Shown: positions 14,532 to 22,460 of the stretch, in pieces | Layout: each line of letters starts with the position of its first letter | Numbering within the stretch: the stretch's first letter is position 1 | NCBI RefSeq assembly: GCF_000307855.1 | Contig: NZ_AJLR01000041.1 | Span: forward strand, 1-64,000 | Length of the DNA stretch: 64,000 nucleotides | DNA from: Schinkia azotoformans LMG 9581 | GTDB lineage: Bacteria > Bacillota > Bacilli > Bacillales > Bacillaceae_J | Reading direction: 5' to 3' | Translations under genes and position numbers: made by a program | The notes under the pieces: generated by a model | What the model was told of the DNA's origin: nothing | What the model saw: the letters and a program-made list of their open reading frames with translations, nothing else | The model's database searches: none

Positions 14532-14999
14532 TTATTCCTTAATTGATAAGCGCCGCCTTTTCCGATCGGAAGCCTCGGCAAAAAGTTTTTTTTCTTCCTC
14601 TGTTTCAGGGATAATACCGAGAACGGGGATAGGCTTTTTATTTTCATCTATTGCAACCATTGTTGTGATGGCATTGGTTGTTAACGTTCTTTTGCCTGTT
14701 TCAAGATTTTCCGTTTCTACTTTTACATAGACCTCCATTGATGTTCTTCCTGTTGAAATGATGCTTGCCTCAAGAAAGAGGATGTCGCCAACTACGGCAG
14801 AAGAAACAAAATTTACAGTGTCTATAGAAGCTGTTACAACGGTACTCTTGCTGTGTCTCATAGCAGTAATTCCTGCTATTTCATCAATGTGTGCTAATAC
14901 AACACCGCCGAAAATCGTCCCCATATGGTTTGTATCTTGTGGTAAGACAAGTTTTGTTTGAAATGTTCTAGATATGTTACTGGATATTTTGTCAGTCAT
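14532..14999 (-). CDS. ykhA: Acyl-CoA thioesterase, hotdog fold (YkhA-like)
   Basis: A 155-residue cytoplasmic protein of the BFIT/BACH acyl-CoA hydrolase family. The hotdog signature is visible: LVLPQDTNHMGTIFGGVVLA then HIDEIAGITAMRHSK, with the catalytic Asn-x-x-x-x-Gly-x-x-x-Gly-Gly pattern, and ASIDTVNFVSSAVVGD. The second half carries FLEASIISTGRTSMEVYVKV and the ALTTNAITTMVAID-type strand. It hydrolyses acyl-CoA to fatty acid and CoA. It is convergent with ykkD across a palindrome. The C-terminus is basic (RKRRRLSIKE). Confidence 0.9.
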   Translation of the reverse strand: MTDKISSNISRTFQTKLVLPQDTNHMGTIFGGVVLAHIDEIAGITAMRHSKSTVVTASIDTVNFVSSAVVGDILFLEASIISTGRTSMEVYVKVETENLETGKRTLTTNAITTMVAIDENKKPIPVLGIIPETEEEKKLFAEASDRKRRRLSIKE

Positions 15000-15150
15000 T
15001 TAATTCCCTCATTTCCTTTTCTTATATCATTCATATTCTTTATAGTTTGCACGCAATCCTTTTTTATATTTCAAAGTAACTAATTTCGACAACCTTTTAT
15101 CGGGAGAAAGGCTATTATAATATGAAAAACTTATTTTAGGAGACAGATGA

Positions 15151-15804
15151 ATGGCTAATGCTGAATTAATAAAAAGATATGTCATATTTTTAGTTGGACT
15201 ATTATTTATGGGGCTGGGGATTGCTTTAATAACCAAATCCACATTGGGTACATCACCAATTTCGAGTGTACCATATGTGGTGAGCTTAATCACTCCATTT
15301 ACATTTGGTCAATTGACCTTTGCGCTCTCTTTGGTTTGTATTCTTATTGAAATTGCAATTTTACGGAAGGATTTTACGAAAGATCAATATTTGCAGGTGT
15401 TTGTAGGGCCCTTTTTTGGACTTTTTGTCGATTTGGGGATGTTTATTTTTTCTTTTATTATTCCCAATTATTATATTGAAAAACTTTTATGTGTTGTATT
15501 GGGATCGATTATCCTTGCGCTGGGAGTGTACTTGCAAGTGTTTGCCGGGGTTATTATAAATCCGGGAGAGGGAGTAGTTAAGGCAATCGCTGGTAAGTTA
15601 GGAAAAGACTTTGGGACGATAAAAATTCTGTTTGATTGGTTACTAGTCATTATAGCTCTTATTATTTCTTTAGGTTCACTTGGAGTAATAGAGGGTGTAC
15701 GGGAAGGGACGCTAATTTCTGCCTTTCTTGTCGGTTTTTTTGTAAAAATATTCAACAAAATCTTTGTAAAGCATGTACAGATAGAAAGATGGTTTGCGAA
15801 TTAA
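15151..15804 (+). CDS. YczE/YyaS-type integral membrane protein
   Basis: A 217-residue protein with about five to six helices. The N-terminal signature LLFMGLGIALITKSTLGTSP then ISSVPYV is typical of the YczE/YyaS family, as is PGEGVVKAIAGKLGKDFGTIK near residue 140. AGGAGACAG precedes ATG 15151. Members are uncharacterised; B. subtilis YczE affects lipopeptide production. It is monocistronic and followed by a terminator at 15914. Confidence 0.8.
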   Translation: MANAELIKRYVIFLVGLLFMGLGIALITKSTLGTSPISSVPYVVSLITPFTFGQLTFALSLVCILIEIAILRKDFTKDQYLQVFVGPFFGLFVDLGMFIFSFIIPNYYIEKLLCVVLGSIILALGVYLQVFAGVIINPGEGVVKAIAGKLGKDFGTIKILFDWLLVIIALIISLGSLGVIEGVREGTLISAFLVGFFVKIFNKIFVKHVQIERWFAN

Positions 15805-15913
15805 TTAGACTAAAAGAAAAAGTGGACACATCCCAAATTAGGGTATCGTCAGGAAATGTGGAAAACATGTGTTAAGGGGTTTTTCAGAAAATCATGATCA
15901 ATTAAACGTATAA

Positions 15914-15958
15914 GAAAAGCACGTAATTTACTTTCGATGGTAATTTACGTGCTTTTTT
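15914..15958 (+). terminator. Intrinsic terminator
   Basis: AAAAGCACGTAATTTAC and GTAATTTACGTGCTTTT pair with one mismatch and are followed by TTTTTT. It lies downstream of the YczE-like gene, and its minus-strand A-run also serves the convergent hypothetical gene. Confidence 0.8.
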
Positions 15959-16013
15959 AATCTAAATTAATTTAAAGGTATTTCGTTTTTTGGGAATATT
16001 TTATCCGTGTTGT

Positions 16014-16499
16014 TTATTGATAAAGAATACCATAACCCTCGTAATCTACTGGAAATGAATGTGACTTTGGTTCGAATCTTATTTGAGCACCAGATAATGA
16101 ATTGCTTTTTCCTGAAATGGTTACAGTATATGGGTCTGTATATGAACCAGATACATATTTATAACCCCAATCATCATCACCATACCACTTATGAATTGTT
16201 ATTACATAGGTAATCCCCGGTGTTTGTATATCACTATAATTATTGTCTTGTGTAAGCGCCAATTTAACAGTGGATGTTCCGCTTATACCAAAAACACAGT
16301 CAGAGTAAAAATCAACTCCATCTTCTCTATTCCAGAAATTATATTCACATAGATTAATTGCATTTAACCCTATAGTTGTGTCAGAACCTTTTTGTATTAC
16401 TTTATACTCATTGGTTTGTAAAGAGTCAAAATCTATCCTTACTTTATTTGAAACAATATTAAAGGGAACCTTTGAAATTTCACCGTTTTCAAAATTCAA
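16014..16499 (-). CDS. Hypothetical protein, possibly 5'-truncated exported protein
   Basis: About 161 residues from TTG 16499, with no clear SD there. The open frame continues upstream to about 16580 as an Asn/Glu/Asp-rich stretch (HRNNTEKDTEKNNDNNSF) resembling the linker after a lipoprotein signal, but no signal peptide or start codon is found before the hairpin at 16581-16608. The body is beta-rich, with KVIQKGSDTTIGLNAINL, VFGISGTSTVKLAL and WYGDDDWGYKYVSGSYTDPY. No domain is recognised. It may be a lipoprotein that has lost its signal sequence. Confidence 0.4.
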   Translation of the reverse strand: MNFENGEISKVPFNIVSNKVRIDFDSLQTNEYKVIQKGSDTTIGLNAINLCEYNFWNREDGVDFYSDCVFGISGTSTVKLALTQDNNYSDIQTPGITYVITIHKWYGDDDWGYKYVSGSYTDPYTVTISGKSNSLSGAQIRFEPKSHSFPVDYEGYGILYQ

Positions 16500-16728
16500 T
16501 GTAGCTACAAAGCTATTGTTATCATTATTTTTTTCGGTATCTTTTTCGGTGTTATTTCGGTGTCGGTATTTATGTAATAGTCTCCCGGAAATTGAATTTC
16601 CGAGGGACTATTTTAAAAAACTATTTTTTATAATATATTTCCATAAATACATTGGATATAAAAAACAATAGAATAATACCTTGTATAGCAGAGTATCTAT
16701 TTGGTATAATTTTGGGGGAGGGGATTTG

Positions 16729-17052
16729 TTGGAATTCGAAAAGGAGATTTTAAAGGGTTATATCGATACTATAATTTTATCGATTATCTCTAAAAAACCA
16801 ATATATGCTTATAAATTATCAAAGGAAATTTTGATGAATACCAAAGGGACATTTTCAATAAAAGAGTCAACATTATATTTAGCTTTAAAGAGGTTGGAGA
16901 AAAGTGGATTTATTATGTCTTGGTGGGATGAATCTAAGGGGAGTCCGAGAAGAAAGTACTATGATATTACAAATATAGGTATAGAAAGATTAGAAAACAA
17001 ACAAAGAGAATGGCGTGAATTTAAACAAATTGTCGATTTTTTCTTAAATTAG
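16729..17052 (+). CDS. PadR-family transcriptional regulator
   Basis: A 107-residue winged-helix protein. TTG 16729 follows GGGGGAGGGG at good spacing, so I reject the longer frame to 16681. The PadR pattern is clear: LKGYIDTIILSIISKKPIYA then YKLSKEIL, IKESTLYLALKRLEKSGFI for the recognition helix and wing, and GSPRRKYYDITNIGIERL. A C-terminal helix (REWREFKQIVDFFL) would dimerise. It ends 12 nt before a membrane-protein gene that overlaps its SD; PadR regulators often repress such paired genes. Confidence 0.9.
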   Translation: MEFEKEILKGYIDTIILSIISKKPIYAYKLSKEILMNTKGTFSIKESTLYLALKRLEKSGFIMSWWDESKGSPRRKYYDITNIGIERLENKQREWREFKQIVDFFLN

Positions 17053-17064
17053 GAGGTAAAATAC

Positions 17065-17934
17065 TTGGAGAATTTATCTAATCTAATTGATGACCAGTCT
17101 GCATTACTAATTCATGAATTTTGTCAAAAAGTATGTTTTAAAATTAATGAATCTAAGGAGACAAAAGAAGAAATATATGAAGAGTTAAAAAGTAATATGG
17201 AAGAGGAAGTCATTGAACTTGTGAAAAATAATTTTACGTCTGCTGAAGCAACCAAAATGGTCTTGCAAGGGTATCATTCTCCTCAAAAAATGGTGAATAA
17301 GCTTAGTGAAATTTATAAAACAAAAAAATGGCTAAATGGAAAGTTGTTAAAATTAGCCGCTTTTTGTTTAATATTTAGCATAATATTTATATCTACTTTT
17401 TACTACTGGAATTTTAAGTATATAAAATTACAGGCTGAACAATTTTTTGATCTACTCCCAGATACAGTGGAGTTTATTGAAAATGGAGTTTCATTAGAAA
17501 CTGAAGAAATGATTAAATATGGGGTAGATAATTTTTTAAGTGTACAAGCAGCTATGATAAGTATTGTAGAATATGAAGATGCTTATAACTTTAATGGTGA
17601 ATATCAATATATTTACAATTCAAAAGAAAGGAATAGGCTCTTTGAAAAAGAGAGGGAACATATTTTCAATTTCCCCTTTTATGGTATTTCAAAGAGAATA
17701 CCTAATAGCGATATAATTGTAGAAGCTCAAATTAAACTAATTCAACTTAGTAATAATATTCTATATTTCGGTATATTTTTATTTGCTTGTTACTGGTTTT
17801 TATTTTCAACTTGGGCAGTTTCAAACTTGAAGTATAATCATGTGAATAAATTACAATTAGCGGTTGTTATAGTTTTACTTTTTAATATAGTAGGTTATTT
17901 ATTTTATGTAAAAAGGAATGTTGCAAGCTTATAG
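17065..17934 (+). CDS. Membrane protein paired with PadR, unknown function
   Basis: A 289-residue protein from TTG 17065 with AGGAGG upstream. The N-terminal 80 residues are soluble and helical (VCFKINESKETKEEIYEEL, ATKMVLQGYHSP), like the permease-prefix domains that accompany PadR regulators. Then come a helix at about 94-113 (LLKLAAFCLIFSIIFISTF), an external domain of about 115 residues, and two C-terminal helices. Such proteins are often anti-sigma-like or stress sensors; here there is no evidence beyond layout. Codon use is very AT-rich, matching the PadR gene. Confidence 0.65.
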   Translation: MENLSNLIDDQSALLIHEFCQKVCFKINESKETKEEIYEELKSNMEEEVIELVKNNFTSAEATKMVLQGYHSPQKMVNKLSEIYKTKKWLNGKLLKLAAFCLIFSIIFISTFYYWNFKYIKLQAEQFFDLLPDTVEFIENGVSLETEEMIKYGVDNFLSVQAAMISIVEYEDAYNFNGEYQYIYNSKERNRLFEKEREHIFNFPFYGISKRIPNSDIIVEAQIKLIQLSNNILYFGIFLFACYWFLFSTWAVSNLKYNHVNKLQLAVVIVLLFNIVGYLFYVKRNVASL

Positions 17935-18000
17935 TCAGAGAAAAGAAGGCAAAGATTTTGTTATATAACAAGACTAAAGATTTTCTAATTTTATAAATTT

Positions 18001-18906
18001 TTATATATGAAAACCTTCGATTGTTACATCGATCATTTTCGATGCAATAACATAAGTTAGTACCGAATACAACGCTTTATCCCAACCAAAAACAAATCCT
18101 GCACTAAAAAAAATAAAAATATTAATGAACATGATAACTTTGCCAATAGAAAAAGTTGTCGCTCTGTTAACTAATATTCCTACTAATTCGGTGCCATCAA
18201 GGGAGCCTCCATAACGGATCACCAAGCCGACTCCAATTCCTAATAAAGCCCCACCAAGAATCGAAGCGACAAATAAATTTTTTGTTGGAACAGGTGCATT
18301 ATATAGAAAATACGTGCCAAGTGATAAAATGCTTATCCCGATTAATGTCGTAAATACAAATCTTTTTCCGATTTTTTTATAACCAATATAGAGAAAGGGA
18401 AGATTTAATAATAAAAGATATAATTCTAATTTTAAACCGGTTAAATAAGAAAAGATGATCGAGACCCCAACGATACCGCCATCAATGATATGATTTGGTA
18501 CTAAAAAGCTTTTCAAACCAAGAGCCGCAAACAGTGAACCGATTGACACGAAAAAAGTACACTTTACTAGATTTATAATGGGTAAACCGCTTCTTTCTAT
18601 AGGTGAGAGCTTTGATGGGAGCGATTGTGCCATGATGAATGGCGGAATTAAAAATCCAATTGAACCTTCGATAAAAGCGAGTGGCATAGAGAAACCATAA
18701 GGGATTATTTTGCTTATTTCACCAGTAAACAGGGTAGTTGCACTGAATATTAGGGAACTGCTAATTAGGTTTTTTTGACCATTTTCTAAAAATGGATTAA
18801 GTAAAAGTCCAAGGTTTAGAATATCCAAAAAAAGATAAATAAGGCTGAATGTGACCCAAACAAATAAATAAAGTAATGCTAGATTTGTTAATTTTATTAA
18901 ATACAT
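18001..18906 (-). CDS. YitT-like membrane protein, extended N-terminus and no DUF2179
   Basis: A 301-residue membrane protein. Residues about 115-295 are a YitT membrane domain: LGLKSFLVPNHIIDGGIVGV, IGYKKIGKRFVFTTLIGI, and GVGLVIRYGGSLDGTELVG are close to the family consensus. It ends at DVTIEGFHI, where YitT proteins normally continue into a soluble DUF2179 domain of about 80 residues; that domain is absent and not found in the next 65 bases. The first 105 residues add about three extra helices I do not recognise. The start at 18906 has AAAGGGAAG upstream. It could be a natural variant or a fusion product. Confidence 0.7.
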   Translation of the reverse strand: MYLIKLTNLALLYLFVWVTFSLIYLFLDILNLGLLLNPFLENGQKNLISSSLIFSATTLFTGEISKIIPYGFSMPLAFIEGSIGFLIPPFIMAQSLPSKLSPIERSGLPIINLVKCTFFVSIGSLFAALGLKSFLVPNHIIDGGIVGVSIIFSYLTGLKLELYLLLLNLPFLYIGYKKIGKRFVFTTLIGISILSLGTYFLYNAPVPTKNLFVASILGGALLGIGVGLVIRYGGSLDGTELVGILVNRATTFSIGKVIMFINIFIFFSAGFVFGWDKALYSVLTYVIASKMIDVTIEGFHI

Positions 18907-19011
18907 TCAATTCGCTTCCCTTTCAATTTAACAAGACAGATGTTAAATTTTATGAAATGAGACTTTATTTTAAGACAAGAAGTAAGATTAAAAAAAGGAG
19001 GAATGTTCAAG

Positions 19012-19800
19012 ATGAATGACGATAAGGTAAAACAAAAGGTTAAAGAGACTTTTGGTAAAAATGCTGAAAAATATATAAAGAGTGAATCCCATGCAAAGGG
19101 AGATGATCTTCCGCTGTTAGTGGAGTGGATGCAGCCGCAATCAAATTGGATTGTGTTAGATATTGCTACAGGTGGTGGGCATGTTGCGAAAACATTATCG
19201 CCACATGTGGCGACCGTTTATGCAACGGATTTAACGGAGCCAATGCTAAGTAATACAGCCAGCCATTTAAGTAAAGTTTGCACGAATATTTTTTACGTCA
19301 TTGCCGATGCTGAAAACCTACCATTCTTAGAGGGGACGTTTGACGTTGTAACGTGCCGGATCGCACCGCATCATTTTCCAAATCCAAATAAATTTATAAA
19401 GGAAGCATCACGGGTCTTAAAACCAGGTGGGGAATTTTTACTAATAGATAATGTTGCACCAGAAGAGGAACATTTGGGTGTGTTCATGAATACTGTCGAA
19501 AAGCTGAGAGATGAAAGTCATGTCCGCTGCCTTTCCGTCAATGAATGGAAGGAACTATTTGCTTCAAACGGTTTGCAGGAGATTCAATCCCAAAATCGCA
19601 AAAAAAGATTTCAGTTTCCAACCTGGGTGGGAGTGACCGCCAAAAATCAACAGCAAATCGACACTGTAGAACAATATATTTTAAATGCGGATGAAGAATT
19701 AAAAACCTATTTTTCAATAGTAATGAGCGAAAATGAAGATCATGTACTATCCCATCAAATTGACGAGTGGATGGTTCTTTGTCAGAAAAAGGTTCAATAG
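19012..19800 (+). CDS. UbiE-type class I SAM methyltransferase
   Basis: A 262-residue cytoplasmic enzyme. ATG 19012 lies 10 bases after AAAGGAGG; ATG 19003 is too close. Motif I reads VLDIATGGGHVAKTL near residue 46, followed by VYATDLTEPML, then DAENLPFLEGTFDVVTCRIA for motifs post-I and II and VLKPGGEFLLIDNV for motif III. This is the Methyltransf_11 pattern of the UbiE/COQ5 group found in many Bacillus species. The C-terminal 90 residues are Trp- and Gln-rich and probably determine the substrate, which is unknown. A terminator follows. Confidence 0.85.
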   Translation: MNDDKVKQKVKETFGKNAEKYIKSESHAKGDDLPLLVEWMQPQSNWIVLDIATGGGHVAKTLSPHVATVYATDLTEPMLSNTASHLSKVCTNIFYVIADAENLPFLEGTFDVVTCRIAPHHFPNPNKFIKEASRVLKPGGEFLLIDNVAPEEEHLGVFMNTVEKLRDESHVRCLSVNEWKELFASNGLQEIQSQNRKKRFQFPTWVGVTAKNQQQIDTVEQYILNADEELKTYFSIVMSENEDHVLSHQIDEWMVLCQKKVQ

Positions 19801-19811
19801 TTAAATAAACG

Positions 19812-19853
19812 CAAAGAGCAGGGACTTCTAATCGAGTTTCTGCTTTTTTTCTT
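19812..19853 (+). terminator. Intrinsic terminator
   Basis: AGCAGGGACT and AGTTTCTGCT pair with two G-U wobbles around TCTAATCG and are followed by TTTTTTT. It ends the methyltransferase transcript. Confidence 0.75.
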
Positions 19854-19901
19854 AGTAGTGGTAAGAAAAGCACTATAGAAATATATATAAATAATAGAAT
19901 G

Positions 19902-19931
19902 CTGGGCCAGAGAACCCGACCCATGTCCCAG
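19902..19931. repeat. REP-like palindrome abutting the kamR RBS (inverted orientation)
   Basis: CTGGGCCAG and ATGTCCCAG flank AGAACCCGACCC, the reverse complement of the GGGTCGGGTTC core. The terminal CCCAGG runs directly into the AGGAGGTGG ribosome binding site of the sigma-54 activator gene, so the stem can hide part of that site. Confidence 0.7.
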
Positions 19932-19942
19932 GAGGTGGTTAA

Positions 19943-21358
19943 GTGTTTTTGAAATCCTTTGAAACGAAACAGATGCTGGAAGCGATATTAGGAAGTATTG
20001 ATGAAGCAATTCATGCTGTGAATTCAGAGGGGATCACGATTTTTTATAATAAAGTGGCGGCCAAACATGATGGGGTAGAAATAGATGAGGTCTTGGGGAA
20101 GCATGTACTCGAGGTTTTTCCGTCCCTAAATAATGAAACAAGTACGCTGCTAAAGGTGGTTGAAACAGGAAAACCGATCTATCAACAATCGCAAACCTAT
20201 AAAAATACGAAAGGCGTGTTGATTGACACCATTAATACAACCCTGCCGATCAAAGTGGGAGATAGAATTGTTGGGGCGATTGAAATTGCCAAGGATTTAT
20301 CAAGAGTAAAGCAATTATCCCAGAAGCTGCATGAGCTGCAGGAAAGAGTTGTGACCCAAAAAACGAAGCCAACCACTATTTCGGGTGCTAAGTATCATTG
20401 GGATGATTTCATTACCGCCTCTGAAACAATGAAAAATGTAAAGGCACATGCAAAAAGGGCAGCCTGCAGTACTTCTCCTGTTATCGTTTATGGGGAAACA
20501 GGAACTGGAAAAGAGCTGCTTGTGCAATCAATTCATAATGCATCACCGAGGAGTAATGGTCCGTTTATTGCCCAAAATTGTGCATCCTTACCGGAATCAT
20601 TACTTGAAAGTATATTGTTTGGTACAAAAAAGGGCAGTTTTACAGGTTCAGTAGATCGTGCTGGTTTATTTGAGCTTGCCCATGGCGGTACACTTTTTTT
20701 AGATGAAATCCATGCCATGCCTTTGGACTTCCAAACGAAGCTTTTACGTGTATTGGAGGACGGCGTTATACGGAGGGTTGGCGGAATGGAATCCTATGCG
20801 GTAGATGTCAGAATTATTGTAGCAATGAATGAACATCCTTTAGATTGCCTGGAGAAAAATACGCTACGCATTGATTTATATTATCGCCTCAATGTATTTT
20901 TTATCGGTATTGTCCCATTAAGGGAAAGAAAAGAGGATATTTCGTTATTAGCTAACCATTTTATGAAAAAATATAATTACCAATTAAATAAATTCGTTAT
21001 TAAAATTGACGATAAAGTGATCCTGCTCCTTGAAGGCTTAGAGTGGCCAGGGAATGTTCGGGAATTAGAAAATACAATCGAATACGCGATGAATGTCGTT
21101 GATGGTGATACAATTAAACTTGAACATCTACCGCCCATTCTGAAAGAGCCAGTCGAAACTATTAGTGTAATGGAGGAAAAAACCTTATTAAAACCGTTAC
21201 GGGTTGCTGTTGAACAAACGGAAAGGAAAATGATACTTCAAGCGCTAAGTATAACGAAAGGAAATGTAGTAAAGGCCTCCAATATATTAAAAATCCCGAG
21301 ACAAACGCTTCAATATAAAATGAAAAAGCATGGGCTTATAGGTGAGGAAAAAGAGTAG
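19943..21358 (+). CDS. kamR: Sigma-54-dependent activator of the lysine/beta-lysine cluster (KamR-like)
   Basis: A 471-residue activator starting at GTG 19943 after AGGAGGTGG. The N-terminal PAS-type sensor (about 10-110) has NSEGITIFYNKVAAKHDG and the usual VLGKHVLEVFP. The AAA+ domain (about 150-385) has Walker A GETGTGKELL, the sigma-54 contact loop as GSFTGS rather than GAFTGA, Walker B GGTLFLDEIHA, and WPGNVRELENTIEYAM. The C-terminal Fis-type helix-turn-helix reads KGNVVKASNILKIPRQTLQY. In B. thuringiensis a similar activator, KamR, drives the kamA operon with sigma-54. A consensus -24/-12 element before kamA supports the same role here. What the PAS domain binds is unknown. Confidence 0.85.
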   Translation: MFLKSFETKQMLEAILGSIDEAIHAVNSEGITIFYNKVAAKHDGVEIDEVLGKHVLEVFPSLNNETSTLLKVVETGKPIYQQSQTYKNTKGVLIDTINTTLPIKVGDRIVGAIEIAKDLSRVKQLSQKLHELQERVVTQKTKPTTISGAKYHWDDFITASETMKNVKAHAKRAACSTSPVIVYGETGTGKELLVQSIHNASPRSNGPFIAQNCASLPESLLESILFGTKKGSFTGSVDRAGLFELAHGGTLFLDEIHAMPLDFQTKLLRVLEDGVIRRVGGMESYAVDVRIIVAMNEHPLDCLEKNTLRIDLYYRLNVFFIGIVPLRERKEDISLLANHFMKKYNYQLNKFVIKIDDKVILLLEGLEWPGNVRELENTIEYAMNVVDGDTIKLEHLPPILKEPVETISVMEEKTLLKPLRVAVEQTERKMILQALSITKGNVVKASNILKIPRQTLQYKMKKHGLIGEEKE

Positions 21359-21375
21359 GAAGGGAGGGAACTAAT

Positions 21376-22230
21376 TTGAAATCAACCTCTGAAACTAAAA
21401 TTTTAAAAACTCCCGATTATACCATTCATCTCTATATCGATTATTTTAATAAACGGCTTCGCGTCGACGATTATCGTGGCAATGTAAACATGATCGTTCA
21501 AGAGCTGAATAAAGCGATGGACGGCTACAAATTTACGAAATTAATCTATTTTTCAAGAGTTGAACATTGGAGGCAGCTCCTTTCGATAGGCTTTGAGTTA
21601 GAAGGGATCATTAAGGGTTATTTTAATGGCTCAGATAACTATATCATGACTTGTTATAAAGAAAATGAACGGCGAACAAGTACCAGTTGGCTTCAAGAGG
21701 ATGCGATTATTCAATCGATTCAAGAAAAAGGGAAAAAGATGCACGAAATCAAGCTTCCCAGCCAGTATAGAATTCGGAAAGCTAAGACGGAGGATGCCGT
21801 TAAGCTTGCTGAACTTTATAACAACGTTTTTCCTGTTTATCCAACACCAATGAATAATCCGGAATATGTAACGAAAGTGATGATAACTGGAGGGACTATT
21901 TTTTACGTAGGTGAATGCAATAATGAACTTGTCAGTGCGGCATCGGCCGAGATTAATGCTTCACTCCATAATGCCGAGATTACGGATTGTGCTACATTAC
22001 CTGAGCATCGAAAATACGGCTTGCTAAAAAGGCTTATGGTTGAACTTGAAAAAGAACTAAAGGATGCCGGCATCTATTGTGCTTTTTCGCTTGCCCGTGC
22101 GCTTTCTTACGGAATGAATGCAGCCCTTTTTCAGCTTAGCTATCAATACAACGGCCGCTTAACTAATAACTGCTTTATTTTCGATAAAATTGAAAATATG
22201 AATGTATGGGTAAAAGATTTATCTTCCTAA
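21376..22230 (+). CDS. ablB: Beta-lysine N6-acetyltransferase (YodP/AblB)
   Basis: A 284-residue GNAT enzyme. TTG 21376 follows GAAGGGAGGG. The N-terminal half (about 1-125) is the AblB-specific part, with YTIHLYIDYFNKRLRVDDYR and SFELEG-like LSIGFELEGIIKGYF. The C-terminal GNAT domain (about 130-284) starts RIRKAKTEDAVKLAELYNNV and has the acetyl-CoA loop DCATLPEHRKYGLLKRLMVE and AGIYCAFSLARALSYGMN. It acetylates the N6 of beta-lysine made by KamA. It lies 17 nt after kamR, so it can be made from the kamR promoter rather than from the sigma-54 promoter downstream. Confidence 0.9.
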   Translation: MKSTSETKILKTPDYTIHLYIDYFNKRLRVDDYRGNVNMIVQELNKAMDGYKFTKLIYFSRVEHWRQLLSIGFELEGIIKGYFNGSDNYIMTCYKENERRTSTSWLQEDAIIQSIQEKGKKMHEIKLPSQYRIRKAKTEDAVKLAELYNNVFPVYPTPMNNPEYVTKVMITGGTIFYVGECNNELVSAASAEINASLHNAEITDCATLPEHRKYGLLKRLMVELEKELKDAGIYCAFSLARALSYGMNAALFQLSYQYNGRLTNNCFIFDKIENMNVWVKDLSS

Positions 22231-22257
22231 CCAGGGTCTAAACAAAATCACCGTTGC

Positions 22258-22326
22258 TGCCGATTTTTATGCAATGTGCTCATTTTTCGGCATATTGAAT
22301 CCTTTAAAAGTGCTGGAATTTCGGCA
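22258..22326 (+). promoter_or_regulatory. Candidate upstream activator sites for KamR
   Basis: TGCCGA (22258-22263), TCGGCA (22287-22292) and TCGGCA (22321-22326) lie 50-120 bp upstream of the -24/-12 promoter, the usual distance for enhancer sites of sigma-54 activators. The first two are inverted copies with A/T-rich sequence between them. The assignment is by pattern and position only. Confidence 0.4.
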
Positions 22327-22376
22327 TTAATTTTACAAAAAGATATTGCAAACGCATTTTCCCTCTCCCTTAACGT

Positions 22377-22392
22377 TGGCACACTTCTTGCA
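22377..22392 (+). promoter_or_regulatory. Sigma-54 (-24/-12) promoter of kamA
   Basis: TGGCAC (22377-22382), five bases ACTTC, then TTGCA (22388-22392). The GG at -24 and GC at -12 are exactly 12 bp apart, matching the SigL consensus TGGCAC-N5-TTGCW. The predicted start is about 22403, some 58 nt before the kamA start codon, with a GGGGG SD between. Confidence 0.88.
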
Positions 22393-22460
22393 TATTATTT
22401 AAGTAAAGCTTTAATTAAAGGCAAAATAAGTGCTAAACAGAAAGTAAGGGGGAAATTACA

